A stretch of DNA of 64,000 nucleotides from Haberlea rhodopensis (lineage: Eukaryota > Streptophyta > Magnoliopsida > Lamiales > Gesneriaceae). The translations under genes and the position numbers were made by a program. The stretch lies in contig CAJQUN010000002.1 in NCBI GenBank assembly GCA_907163345.1, positions 42,633,754-42,697,753 on the forward strand. Reading direction: 5' to 3'. Positions 46,641 through 58,661 of this stretch are shown here, piece by piece. The notes under the pieces were generated by a model that made no database searches, had not been told where the DNA came from, and saw only the letters and a list, made by a program, of their open reading frames with translations. Numbering within the stretch: the stretch's first letter is position 1; each line of letters opens with the position of its first letter.

Positions 46641-47752
46641 TGCCTCGTAGGAGAAAAGCGATGAGAGAGCTTTGAATCGGTGGAAGTAAAGTATATTTCC
46701 AATTTGGATTTGTGAATTTTAATTTGTATCAAATTTCTAACATTTATTTGGATATACAAGATTGGCATTTAACGAGATAATTTATAATCTAAATTTTAAA
46801 TTACTTCAATTTGTATAATTTGGAATCTATCGTGAATAAAAGCATAAAATATCAACTTTAATATAGAATTGATTAAAAACAATTTATAATATAATAAAAT
46901 AGTAAATGTATAATATCAGAGAGGAAATTTTTAACATTTTATTAAAATATAAGGTATTTAAGGTGAATATATATTAGTATTGCTTTTCCTAGATTTTTCT
47001 CTCTCTGGAGTCTTCTCCATGAGAGCTTTTGTTGTACTTTCTTCGTCACAAAGTTTCCTCCAACCTGTTTCAATTTCTGGTTCTCTGGCCTTGCTCATGA
47101 CTGTCTTTGCTTCCTACCTATTTTTGGCACCGTTGCCATGGTTCTTCGGTCGATTATGAAGTTATTTCGATGTCCATAGTGCTTTCCAGTCTTCCCGTTC
47201 ATGGCCGTCACGATCCTTGTCTTCTTCCAGATCTGGTCGGAAAAAGGACGCTCTGTCTGTCAGCGACGCTTTATGGACTTCTCTGGTTTTTCTACCTCAT
47301 TGCTGGCCAATCACTTTCCTTATCCAGCAGTTTCTTTTCCAACGGCGATGATTTCACTCTTTTGGAACACTCGTGAAAATGGAGATTCTTGAGTGTTCCT
47401 CTGCTTACGGATTGTTTTCATAGGCTTTCTCCCTTTTGGTTTAACTATCTAGTTCTCCTGTATATACTTCTAATGTGTGTTTTGCTATTTTTGCTGGTTC
47501 TCTGGCTCAGTTGGCTCCAGATTTGTGGGGGAGCTACTAATAGCCGCTCTACCCACTTAGTGAATATCAGGCTTTTGTGGTAATAGGGTTGTCTTATTTG
47601 TATGTGGTGTTGCCTTTGTTTTGTATATGGCTTTCATGCACTTGGGTTCTTTTCTCTGGTTCGATCCGTTTCTATACCTATAGTTATATGTCTACTTATG
47701 TATTTTGCATCTCGTGTTAATATGTTGGCTCTCGGTATTTGGTTAACTTGTT
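46641..47752. other. Unassigned insertion between LTR fragments
   Basis: 46,641-46,990 is AT-rich. 46,990-47,700 is T/C-rich on the plus strand with short open frames (47,107-47,376, 47,201-47,392, 47,389-47,583) lacking recognisable domains. The character is compatible with a 5' fragment of a LINE, but no endonuclease or RT motif is present, so no call is made. Confidence 0.35.
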
Positions 47753-48231
47753 GTAAGGACCCAAATATCTAATCTCATCATCATTAGTGCATTTATCATC
47801 TCTACTAGTGCATACTTTCATCATATTAGGGAATTCTTGTCACATGCTTCAATAACAATAGCATGACGTATTATACTCTTAATGTCTAGTTCTCATCTCA
47901 ACTCAACTAACAGAAGTATACATATCTCAATGCACCAATATTAATCTCAAGTCATCATGCAATACTCCAAAATTAATTGCATGCAACCATATATGAAAAG
48001 ATAACTCTAACGATATTTATACAACCCATATACACATCAGAATGCTCACAGGCGAGCATTGAATAAATAAATGTGTATAAATGTATAAAGCGTACTACTC
48101 AATACCAGCCTTGGTGCCTCAGCCCTGGGAGCATTTCCAATCAACAGCTCCAACTCAACTCCAGAGCCATTACTATACATGTTCACCTGTCCCAACAGAA
48201 ACAGCCTCCACACGGGGTGAGCATACCAATC
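47753..48231 (-). repeat. Divergent LTR fragment (T/D/A-related)
   Basis: Starts TGTAAGGACCC like a T LTR end and contains the family-conserved blocks 'ttgcatgcaacc', 'acaggcgagcat' and 'cacacggggtgagcatacc'. It differs clearly from 27,788-28,523 between those blocks. No primer binding site adjoins it. At 48,232 it switches to T-LTR sequence nearly identical to 28,524 onward. Confidence 0.75.
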
Positions 48232-48932
48232 CATCCTAAATATTGCTCGCTCCATAGCGGCACCATACATTTCATAATGTCCATTGATTCGTCACAATCA
48301 TATTATATCATGCACCACAATTGCAATAATATATTAAAGCTATGCTCGTACGTCATACGTACCTTATGATTCCGTAGACCGAATCAAACCTTGCTTGAGT
48401 CCCGCGACCCGATGAAAACACATAAATAACTCGCAATTAAACACAAGCATGCAACCACGTGCTGAAGCACGTTCACACCAATCCTATCATCAATTCATGA
48501 CGATTAACCATTTTAAAAGACCCCGATTAAGCATGCATAATACCCAAAATATTCCAATTTATGTGTTCAAAGATTAGCCAATTACTAAATCGAGTAATTC
48601 CATATCTTAATACAATTTGGCTCCAACCACACCAATTTCATAGTATAGCATTCCCATAGGAATGAAAACAATGCCCCGGAAACCGGCTATTTAAACCCCA
48701 AGTCCAAAATTCCAAGTTTTAAAACAAATTGTGAAAAAAACACTATTCAGCAAGCCGCGATCGATCGCGCAACTCTACTGCCAAGCAGAACCACCTCGCG
48801 GTCGATTGCCAAACACCTCGCGATCGATCGCTGAGACTTAGCGATCGATCGCCGCACGGTTATCTTCCAAAAAATTCCAGTTTAATGTCGCGATCGATCG
48901 GCACCAAGTCGCGATCGATTGCGACCTGCGGG
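48232..48932 (-). repeat. T LTR segment, second copy (host of G2)
   Basis: Nearly identical to 28,524-29,219, including six palindromes (48,757-48,927) and the GTACGT box (48,344-48,366). It ends with the same GCGGG directly before the G2 LTR. One 5-bp difference occurs near 48,255. Confidence 0.9.
48757..48927. repeat. GCGATCGATCGC palindrome cluster, T LTR second copy
   Basis: Same six sites as 29,043-29,211, with the same decayed variants. Confidence 0.9.
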
Positions 48933-49478
48933 TGTAATGCCTCGATATGACGTATACATGTATTATATGAAGTAGGATTACTTCTGGTACGATGTTGACT
49001 CGGATTCGGGTTGAACCGAGTATGCATAATGCCATGCATGAATAAAATGTAGATGACAAGTAATAAATTGTCTATGTAGATATGAACAATCAAAGATGGT
49101 GAGGTAATAACATAGACATGTGGTAGGGACTTAACAATGTTATGTTATAGTGAATAAGAGACAAAAATGCATCACATAGTTGAAAATTACATTTGATATG
49201 AATTTGAGAGGAGTTTCATCTGCATTTGAATTTCTTTGGAGGGCTTTGGAGGATATATATGAACCAATATTCAGACTTGAAACTCACAATACACCAAAGA
49301 GCACCTAGTAAATCTCTACACAAGCACCTCTCCAAACCCTTGTTGGTTCTTCCATCTTTTGGTTGGATTTCACTTGGTAATCAAGCTAGGAAGTTGAGTG
49401 AAGTAATTTCATAACTTCTTGGTAAGGAATTTATGATATTAAGCTTGGATATGTAGATATCTATGAATGATGTGAAGT

Positions 49479-52055
49479 TGTGATGACCAGGGATTATAGG
49501 TGTTAATCCCGGAGTGTTAATAACCCGTAAAGTTGTTTTACGTGGCAATTGGAGTTTAATCAAGGTGTTGAGCCTTCTGGGCTCGTCTAATTGAGTAGTT
49601 GGGATCGTTGGATCCCGAGGTTGAGATCGTATTCTCATTCCGGTGAAAACCTGCGAGTTGGGTTTTTAGTGTGACTCGGAATCTCGGGTGCTTGGTATTG
49701 GCACCGGTAGGGGGTTTTTGAGTTAGAGAGAGAGTTTTCGAAAACAAATGATTTTTAATGAATCATGATGTAGTTGTGGGGATATTAGTATTTCGGGGTA
49801 TTTTTGCTATAAATACCAGTTAAACCCGAGATTTTAATTATCGGAACCATTTTCCTCACCTCTCTCTCTCTCCTCGCGCACGCTGCCTTTCCCGATCCCC
49901 TTTGCCACCGCGCGGAAAAGGCCATCGCCCGCCGCCGTCCGGCCGCCGTTCGGCGCGTCCGACCCGTCGCCGTCATCGTCTCGACCAGGCGCTCCTTCCC
50001 GTACCATCAATTTGAGGTTTGGTCGCGATTTGAGCTCGGATTTCTGCTGGAAGCGCTAGGGTTCGAAACTGGAAATTTGTCCGAATTGGGGCTCGATTTT
50101 TGGTACGATTTTGGGGCTTTCTTTCAGGTGTTTTTGGGGCGTTTTTATGGTGTTGTTGGGTCGATTATTTCAGATTTTTGTGGTTCGAAATATTGGTTGC
50201 ATTTGGTTCGATTTTCAGTTCGATTTTCGTGGGTTTAGGTTCGAAAATTGTGATTTTTGGGCAGAGGTGTGGTGAATCTTGTTAGTGATTGATTATTACA
50301 TGTTCTAGTTGTATAAAGATGATTTTTGTGTTCGAATTTTAGGGGTTTGAATTCGAAAATTTGGGGCTTTGGCATGTGGGGCGATTATTCTTGTTGTTGA
50401 TTGAGTAATTCATATTTTAGATGAATTATGGTGTTTAATTGAGTTCGATTCGTGTTGTGAAGGTTCGAGAATTTGTGGGGTATTCTTGAGCGATTTTCGA
50501 TATTGGTTTATTGTCTTGTGTTGACAATATTTTTGAGGGTTATGGGTGTGCTTGAGCATGGGTTGCATGTTCGTAATTAATTGTGAATTAATTTATCGTG
50601 TTAGCACATCGTTCCTCGGGGCATGGAACTCGGGCAAGGTTTGGCTCGGACTTCGGAAATTTAAGGTACGTGCGACGTACGAGCATTACTACATATTAGA
50701 GCATTTGTGAATGCATAATGTATTTTGATTTTATTGAATAATCGTGCACGAGGATTATTTATATGTGTTGCATGAGGATTATTTATATGTGTTGAGAAGC
50801 TATGAAGCGACCTAATCTTGATATCGCCGTCAGGGGCGCACGTGACACTAGAGTAGTGTAACTCTCATAAGTTATATGGGGTACCTGATGTATATGACTA
50901 TTGTAGGGCATTTGAGATGCCTGGGCATTTGAGATGCCTGAGAATGATCGTGGGATCATGTTTTCATTATAAGACATTTGAGATGTCTAGGTATAATGGA
51001 AAATTTGTAAAATAAATGTTAGGCATTTAATTCATTTATGATTAATAGCGAGGCTATGAAATCAGTGTTAGATATTGAGATATCTACTTTTGCATGAATG
51101 ATGAACTTGTTATTGATATTCGAGAACTAGGCATGCAATGGGTTAAATCAATGTGTTGATTTACTGATTTATGAGATTTGATGAGTTTGATGATTGTGAG
51201 AACAGGGACAGTACACGGAATCCCGGATGAGGATGTTGCCATCCAGGGAGTATCATTTAAAATTCATTAATATTTACTTGTGTTGTAAATTATGAATTTC
51301 ATTATTGTGATTATGAGATTTTGTGTATTGGTATGCTCACCCCGTTGGGGGCTGTCTCTGTTGGGGCAGGTGAACAGGTGCATCGATGGCTGTGGAGCTG
51401 GGCTCGAGCTGTTGATTGGATGTACTCACAGGATCATGGTACCAGGGCTTGATGGAGCACGGTATCGTATAGAGTACTCATATGCACTCGAGGTTTATGT
51501 ACACATTTATGATGCTCGCATGTGAACACGGTTATGCTTGTATATGTGTTGTATATAAAGGCATGAGCCTTTCTCTCTTTCATTATGTGTTGCATGCAAT
51601 TGTGGTAGAATTGCTAATGATATGAGAGTCGTTAGTGTATTATGTGGGTGTTGAGACCCATTTATGTCGTCATATGTGTGGTGTCTTCCCTGGCTGGGAA
51701 TTTACTTGGTATTACTGCTTTCTGATGAGTATTATGTTTTCCCTGGCCGGGAATTATGTTATGTGTTGTGCTTCTATTTCGGGATAGCTCTATTTATGGG
51801 GAGACTCTGCCCAAATTTTTATAAAAGTCCACAATGTGAAAAGTGGCAAAAAGGGATGATATTGGGCGAACTTTGTGAGTCTATTTCGTTGTTAGACTGA
51901 TGACCTTATAACATTGAGTGTTAAAGGAATTTTTTTGTAATTGCCATGCAATGATAAAGTATCATCTGAGCTTCCCGATTGACTTTTATTGAAAGCATGT
52001 GCCACACATAGTGGTTAATACACTAATCAAGGATTAAGGGCTTGGGGTCCTTACA
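49479..52055 (+). repeat. 5' LTR of D
   Basis: 2,577 bp. Contains a clear TATA box (49,807-49,817, CTATAAATACC), a CT-rich and then GC-rich stretch (49,850-49,990) and the box AAGGTACGTGCGACGTACGAGC region (50,663-50,684; core GTACGT-GCG-ACGTAC). It ends TCCTTACA. It has no GCGATCGATCGC cluster, unlike the T, A and G LTRs. Confidence 0.95.
49807..49817 (+). promoter_or_regulatory. TATA box of D 5' LTR
   Basis: CTATAAATACC, 330 bp into the LTR, followed about 45 bp later by a pyrimidine-rich tract 'ctcacctctctctctctcct'. The same sequence is at 56,231-56,241 in the 3' LTR. Likely start of the element transcript about 25-35 bp downstream. Confidence 0.7.
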
Positions 52056-52059
52056 TTAG

Positions 52060-52071
52060 TGGTATCAGAGC
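52060..52071 (+). promoter_or_regulatory. Primer binding site of D
   Basis: TGGTATCAGAGC after a four-base spacer from the LTR end; initiator tRNA-Met type. Confidence 0.95.
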
Positions 52072-52659
52072 AGTGGTTGCTCATTTGGGCTGTTAAGGGC
52101 CTAAGAAGTTATTGATAGCACATACTTATGCATGATGGCATTAATGTTGTATGACACAACTAGTTGTTTATGTGCTTTTTCTGATATGAAAAGTGGTGTT
52201 GCTAATCAGTGTGATTGCAGGAATCGTGTGCGACGCGATATGATGACATTAGTAGTAATGTCTGGCACTCCGTATGTTACGTGCCAAGGAATCTAATTAT
52301 TGTGAGAAAATCAGGTAAAGGGATATTTCCGAGGTAACATGTCTTGGTATACGTATTGACTTGCAAGTGGTTGCAAATATGCATTGGATGTGTGGTGCAT
52401 AGCGTATATGGCTATTGTTGCTAACCATGATGGTTGCAGGTTACAGGAAATATGGAGTATAAAAAGGAATGATGATTATACATTCCAGGAGTCTTGCTTA
52501 TCACAGTGAGAATTTTTATACTTATTTTTATACCGCTAAATGTGGAGCGGGAGGGGGGAGGCTCGCTTGCACATTGAGGCGGGGTATACCATACGAAGCG
52601 AGGATGAGATACCGCTTGTATGAAGAAGCGAGGATGAGATGCCGCTTGTTAGGATGATG

Positions 52660-53250
52660 ATTCATTCCATTGTGATGACACGGATGATAGCGGTGATGTG
52701 TCCCGCTGTGTCGATTATATTCATTTCATTGTGATGACACGGATGATAGCGGTGATGTGTCCCGCTGTGTCGATTATATTCATTTCATTGTGATGACACG
52801 GATGATAGCGGTGATGTGTCCCGTTGTGTCGATTATATTCATTTCATTGTGATGACACGGATGATAGCGGTGATGTGTCCCGCTGTGTCGATTTGTATTT
52901 ATAGCGACGGTTCATTCCGCTATATTGATTGGCGAGGGTTCATTCCGCCAGGTGTATTTATAGCGACGGTTCATTCCGCTATATTGATTGGCGAGGGTTC
53001 ATTCCGCCAGGTGTATTTATAGCGACGGTTCATTCCGCTATATTGATTGGCGAGGGTTCATTCCGCCAGGTGTATTTATAGCGACGGTTCATTCCGCTAT
53101 ATTGATTTGCGATGGTTTATACCGCCGGACACGGATGATAGCGGTGGTGTGTTCCGCTGTGTCGATGATGATGATTCACCTCTTTCTGATTATTGGTGAT
53201 GATTCGTGCCGTCGTATATATAGATAGCGATGCCTCTTTCCGCTATTATG
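52660..53250 (+). repeat. Two adjoining 59-bp minisatellite arrays in D
   Basis: Array 1 (about 52,668-52,895): four units of 59 bp with 'gatgacacggatgatagcgg' and 'tgatgtgtcccgctgtgtcg'. Array 2 (about 52,898-53,110): four units, also 59 bp, with 'tatagcgacggttcattccg' and 'gattggcgagggttcattcc'. More degenerate units follow to about 53,460. Array 2 read on the minus strand resembles the 55-bp units of T. Confidence 0.9.
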
Positions 53251-55890
53251 TGGACGATGATTCATGCTCAGGTGTGTAGCGAGGTTTCATGCCACTTATT
53301 ATATGACGAGGTGTCATGCCGTCGATTCTATAGCGAGGGATTGTGCCGCTATGTACTCAGCACAGGATTTTGCCGCCTTCGAGCGATGGGTGCTGATTAC
53401 GCACTATTATTGAGCGACGGAGACAGGTATGCCGCTATATTGTTAGCGATGAGGTATGAGATATCTATTAGCTTTATTGTATCTGGCATGCGTTGATATA
53501 CATGTTTTATTATGCCTATTTTACTAGCATGATAGTGGATGACATGTATCGTCACTAGTTGACAATGCCTTAGATGCCATGAGTTGGCATGTATCGTCAC
53601 AGGATGACGATGACGATGGTGTAGGAGATGTCTTATTAGACATGCATCATTGTTACGATGATCGATGCGTTGAGTATACGTATTCAGTGGTATGCCTTGG
53701 GTGCCAGTACCGAGCACAAGGTGGTGTGTGCGGCACCGATTGACGTGACCCTTATACCGAGCGGGTTGCTCGAGGAATGGTTGGATGCGCTGTACATGTG
53801 ATTGTACCGCAGCTTACGTTTGGGGTGATCATTTTACGAGTGGTGATACCCTTGAGGTATGCTCGTTGGAATGGCTCTTGGCCATGAGATTTGACGACAG
53901 GAGTAATCATGGAGGAAAGTACTCGCTTTCTGTCGATGTGACATGTGGTGGACATGGTCACACCACCCTTGAGGGTGTAGGATGGGTCCTAAGGGAGTAG
54001 GATCAGGTTATGTTAAGTACATAGGGACATTGGAGTGTCCAGGGTGTATCAGCATTGAGGAATGTTGGATAAAGACCCACTACTCTATGAAGTTTTCCTC
54101 CCATAGTATGTTATACCATGTGGAAACGTCCGTCTTGTTAGTAGGTTTGAGGTAAACCTAAAGAGGCAGAGACTAGGCTGTCTGCCACGTGTGTGTAGTA
54201 TCGTGATGGGCTTGCTAGAGCCGTTATACTGCTCGTTGGAACCAAGTTTGGCAATCGTAAGGTGACGCGATGTGGATCGTGGTGGACTCTAATAGTCACC
54301 ACATCATTTGAGGTTGTGCGTGCCTCGCTGAAACGTGTATACGTTTATGTTTAATCTTGGAGACTTGTCTGGGACAGCTCAGGATGTTGGAGTACCAACA
54401 AGAGAGTCATCAGGTTGTTATTGACTCAATCTAAAGGAACCCGTGTATTGGGATACAATGGGTGTTATTGTATCCAGTTTTTCCGAACGATGGTTCGAGA
54501 CTTGTGGATCTCGAGTTCGATGGCACTTCCCTTGCGAGGAAGGAGGTAGTATTATACCTATTTGGGAATCTTGAAAGATTCGGTAAGTTGGTGCAAGTGG
54601 TGTTGATTTTGGGAATCACACCGTGTATTGTTAATCGTCGATTTTCATCCTCCACTGAGTAAGGAATGACTCAGAATTGACGGTTGTGTTTGGGGCTTAG
54701 GGATATGTGGTAGATACCCGAGCCGAGTGCATTGAGTATGCATGCGATATCAGTGCTTAGGCAGGTATACCGGTGAGTATACGGATGCCAGTTATTGATT
54801 TCCTCTCTGTTAAGCATAGAGTTATGCTATTTTAGGAGGGTTAAATCTCTGATGAGATATGGAACACCTTGAGATTGCGAATCTCCATGGCACGATGATT
54901 ATGAGGAATGATCGTGAAGTTAGTTGACTCCCTTGAGGAGGGATTTTCTTGTGAGGGTTAAGGTACTTCCCTTGTTGGTGTTTTCCTTCGAGTTATGCGA
55001 CAGCCTTCCCAAGTTTGGATTGTTAAATCCGAGGATTTTCAAGGGATGGCAGGATTTCGGATTGATTGAGTGTCGCTGACGACACAAGCGTTGAGGATGC
55101 AATGGGTTTATTGCATGCCCTTTCAGAAATTGAAACTCTGTGGAGTCTCGATTGTTTATTTTGACCAGGATGTGGTTCTTGGGATATCCGGAGGTGGACA
55201 TCTTGTGAGATGTCTTTTGTGTGGATCGGTGGCCGTGAGTTGCCCGATCCGAGTTGCAGAGGGTGCAACTGCTCCTTGGATGGAGGTGGTCTGTATAGTG
55301 GGGACCAGGTTTGGTATGTGTACACCGTGGTTGTACTAGTGTTTCCCTCGTAACGATGTATGTTAGACATCGTAAGTCATAGTAAAATATCATTGGATGA
55401 TATCTACGATAGAATCAAGAGCGATTCGAATCCTTGCAGTTTCAGTTGACTAACTGCTTTTGGACTGTTAGCGTTGAGTTGTGCTGACGCTCTTTGACGT
55501 TATGATGGATTTGGAAGTCTATTCCACTCCAGAGTTTGACACGAAGTCAACGTTCTCACGGTTGTGGTGTCATTCATGATGCGTTCTTACTAGTGGTATT
55601 AGAACGAAGGATGGCTGTCCGATCTACGGTCGTAAGTATTGGTTGTTTTGCAGTCATGAGGGACTGACTTTTGGGATGAACCGCATCGAGGTACGTTTTG
55701 CCTCTTGGGTGATGAGTTGGTGTTGGTTTTGGTATGTCGCTCTGTTTCAGAGTTCGATGTGAGATAAGTACTCTCGAGGTTTTTAAGACGATTCTGATAT
55801 GGTCAGGAATCGAGGTTATGACTTCTTGTAGTTGTGTGGCCCGGGTGTTACGTGATACACCGGTGCTAATTTCGAGGACGAAATTCTTTT

Positions 55891-55902
55891 AGTGGGGGAT
55901 AT
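55891..55902 (+). promoter_or_regulatory. Polypurine tract of D
   Basis: AGTGGGGGATAT abuts the 3' LTR; expected plus-strand primer site. Confidence 0.85.
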
Positions 55903-58478
55903 TGTGATGACCAGGGATTATAGGTGTTAATCCCGGAGTGTTAATAACCCGTAAAGTTGTTTTACGTGGCAATTGGAGTTTAATCAAGGTGTTGAGCCTT
56001 CTGGGCTCGTCTAATTGAGTAGTTGGGATCGTTGGATCCCGAGGTTGAGATCGTATTCTCATTCCGGTGAAAACCTGCGAGTTGGGTTTTTAGTGTGACT
56101 CGGAATCTCGGGTGCTTGGTATTGGCACCGGTAGGGGGTTTTTGAGTTAGAGAGAGAGTTTTCGAAAACAAATGATTTTTAATGAATCATGATGTAGTTG
56201 TGGGGATATTAGTATTTCGGGGTATTTTTGCTATAAATACCAGTTAAACCCGAGATTTTAATTATCGGAACCATTTTCCTCACCTCTCTCTCTCTCCTCG
56301 CGCACGCTGCCTTTCCCGATCCCCTTTGCCACCGCGCGGAAAAGGCCATCGCCCGCCGCCGTCCGGCCGCCGTTCGGCGCGTCCGACCCGTCGCCGTCAT
56401 CGTCTCGACCAGGCGCTCCTTCCCGTACCATCAATTTGAGGTTTGGTCGCGATTTGAGCTCGGATTTCTGCTGGAAGCGCTAGGGTTCGAAACTGGAAAT
56501 TTGTCCGAATTGGGGCTCGATTTTTGGTACGATTTTGGGGCTTTCTTTCAGGTGTTTTTGGGGCGTTTTTATGGTGTTGTTGGGTCGATTATTTCAGATT
56601 TTTGTGGTTCGAAATATTGGTTGCATTTGGTTCGATTTTCAGTTCGATTTTCGTGGGTTTAGGTTCGAAAATTGTGATTTTTGGGCAGAGGTGTGGTGAA
56701 TCTTGTTAGTGATTGATTATTACATGTTCTAGTTGTATAAAGATGATTTTTGTGTTCGAATTTTAGGGGTTTGAATTCGAAAATTTGGGGCTTTGGCATG
56801 TGGGGCGATTATTCTTGTTGTTGATTGAGTAATTCATATTTTAGATGAATTATGGTGTTTAATTGAGTTCGATTCGTGTTGTGAAGGTTCGAGAATTTGT
56901 GGGGTATTCTTGAGCGATTTTCGATATTGGTTTATTGTCTTGTGTTGACAATATTTTGAGGGTTATGGGTGTGCTTGAGCATGGGTTGCATGTTCGTAAT
57001 TAATTGTGAATTAATTTATCGTGTTAGCACATCGTTCCTCGGGGCATGGAACTCGGGCAAGGTTTGGCTCGGACTTCGGAAATTTAAGGTACGTGCGACG
57101 TACGAGCATTACTACATATTAGAGCATTTGTGAATGCATAATGTATTTTGATTTTATTGAATAATCGTGCACGAGGATTATTTATATGTGTTGCATGAGG
57201 ATTATTTATATGTGTTGAGAAGCTATGAAGCGACCTAATCTTGATATCGCCGTCAGGGGCGCACGTGACACTAGAGTAGTGTAACTCTCATAAGTTATAT
57301 GGGGTACCTGATGTATATGACTATTGTAGGGCATTTGAGATGCCTGGGCATTTGAGATGCCTGAGAATGATCGTGGGATCATGTTTTCATTATAAGACAT
57401 TTGAGATGTCTAGGTATAATGGAAAATTTGTAAAATAAATGTTAGGCATTTAATTCATTTATGATTAATAGCGAGGCTATGAAATCAGTGTTAGATATTG
57501 AGATATCTACTTTTGCATGAATGATGAACTTGTTATTGATATTCGAGAACTAGGCATGCAATGGGTTAAATCAATGTGTTGATTTACTGATTTATGAGAT
57601 TTGATGAGTTTGATGATTGTGAGAACAGGGACAGTACACGGAATCCCGGATGAGGATGTTGCCATCCAGGGAGTATCATTTAAAATTCATTAATATTTAC
57701 TTGTGTTGTAAATTATGAATTTCATTATTGTGATTATGAGATTTTGTGTATTGGTATGCTCACCCCGTTGGGGGCTGTCTCTGTTGGGGCAGGTGAACAG
57801 GTGCATCGATGGCTGTGGAGCTGGGCTCGAGCTGTTGATTGGATGTACTCACAGGATCATGGTACCAGGGCTTGATGGAGCACGGTATCGTATAGAGTAC
57901 TCATATGCACTCGAGGTTTATGTACACATTTATGATGCTCGCATGTGAACACGGTTATGCTTGTATATGTGTTGTATATAAAGGCATGAGCCTTTCTCTC
58001 TTTCATTATGTGTTGCATGCAATTGTGGTAGAATTGCTAATGATATGAGAGTCGTTAGTGTATTATGTGGGTGTTGAGACCCATTTATGTCGTCATATGT
58101 GTGGTGTCTTCCCTGGCTGGGAATTTACTTGGTATTACTGCTTTCTGATGAGTATTATGTTTTCCCTGGCCGGGAATTATGTTATGTGTTGTGCTTCTAT
58201 TTCGGGATAGCTCTATTTATGGGGAGACTCTGCCCAAATTTTTATAAAAGTCCACAATGTGAAAAGTGGCAAAAAGGGATGATATTGGGCGAACTTTGTG
58301 AGTCTATTTCGTTGTTAGACTGATGACCTTATAACATTGAGTGTTAAAGGAATTTTTTTGTAATTGCCATGCAATGATAAAGTATCATCTGAGCTTCCCG
58401 ATTGACTTTTATTGAAAGCATGTGCCACACATAGTGGTTAATACACTAATCAAGGATTAAGGGCTTGGGGTCCTTACA
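55903..58478 (+). repeat. 3' LTR of D
   Basis: 2,576 bp, practically identical to the 5' LTR. The only difference noticed is four Ts in place of five in the run near 56,955 (50,530 in the 5' LTR). Confidence 0.95.
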
Positions 58479-58661
58479 GAAGTATTCATGGTTGGAATTC
58501 CTACTTGTTATTATGCAAAGTATTGAGTTCTATGATCATAAAAACATATTAATATGATAGTAGAGATTGCATGAAACATGTTGGAATGTGAATTTTTGAG
58601 TAGTAGAAGAAAAACCATGAAGATAAGCTCAAATCGCCATGTTCTGAATTTTCTGGACATC

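Larger units (their letters stand above)
52056..55902 (+). other. Internal region of D, non-coding
   Basis: No open frame has retroelement motifs. 52,540-53,460 is minisatellite. 53,460-55,870 is unique-looking sequence that aligns in places with T internal DNA on the opposite strand (for example 53,925-54,000, with 'ctgtcgatgtgacatgtggt' and 'gacatggtcacacc'). It ends 'tcgaggacgaaattctttta' plus the polypurine tract. It presumably supplies packaging and priming signals only. Confidence 0.85.
49479..58478 (+). mobile_element. Complete non-autonomous LTR element 'D', 9,000 bp, recent
   Basis: Flanked by GAAGT (49,474-49,478 and 58,479-58,483). The LTRs are 49,479-52,055 and 55,903-58,478, TG...CA, and identical as far as read except one T fewer in the 3' copy (near 56,955). 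Primer binding site at 52,060-52,071; polypurine tract 'agtgggggat' at 55,891-55,900. The 3,847-bp internal region has no gag, protease, RT or integrase signature. This fits a LARD-type element moved by another element's proteins. Confidence 0.95.

Noticed and set aside
47107..47583. Possible LINE 5' region or small secreted protein genes
   Set aside because: Sequence style is suggestive, but no endonuclease, RT or poly-A tail was found and the short frames have no domains.
50100..50285. Identical open frames in both D LTRs (also 51,292-51,525 and 51,664-51,900)
   Set aside because: They repeat only because the LTRs are identical. They have no domain similarity and no conservation in the T LTR. 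Treated as chance frames.
53230..53496. Open frame of 88 codons in the D interior
   Set aside because: It overlaps the degenerate minisatellite and has no recognisable motif; the period leaves several frames open by chance.
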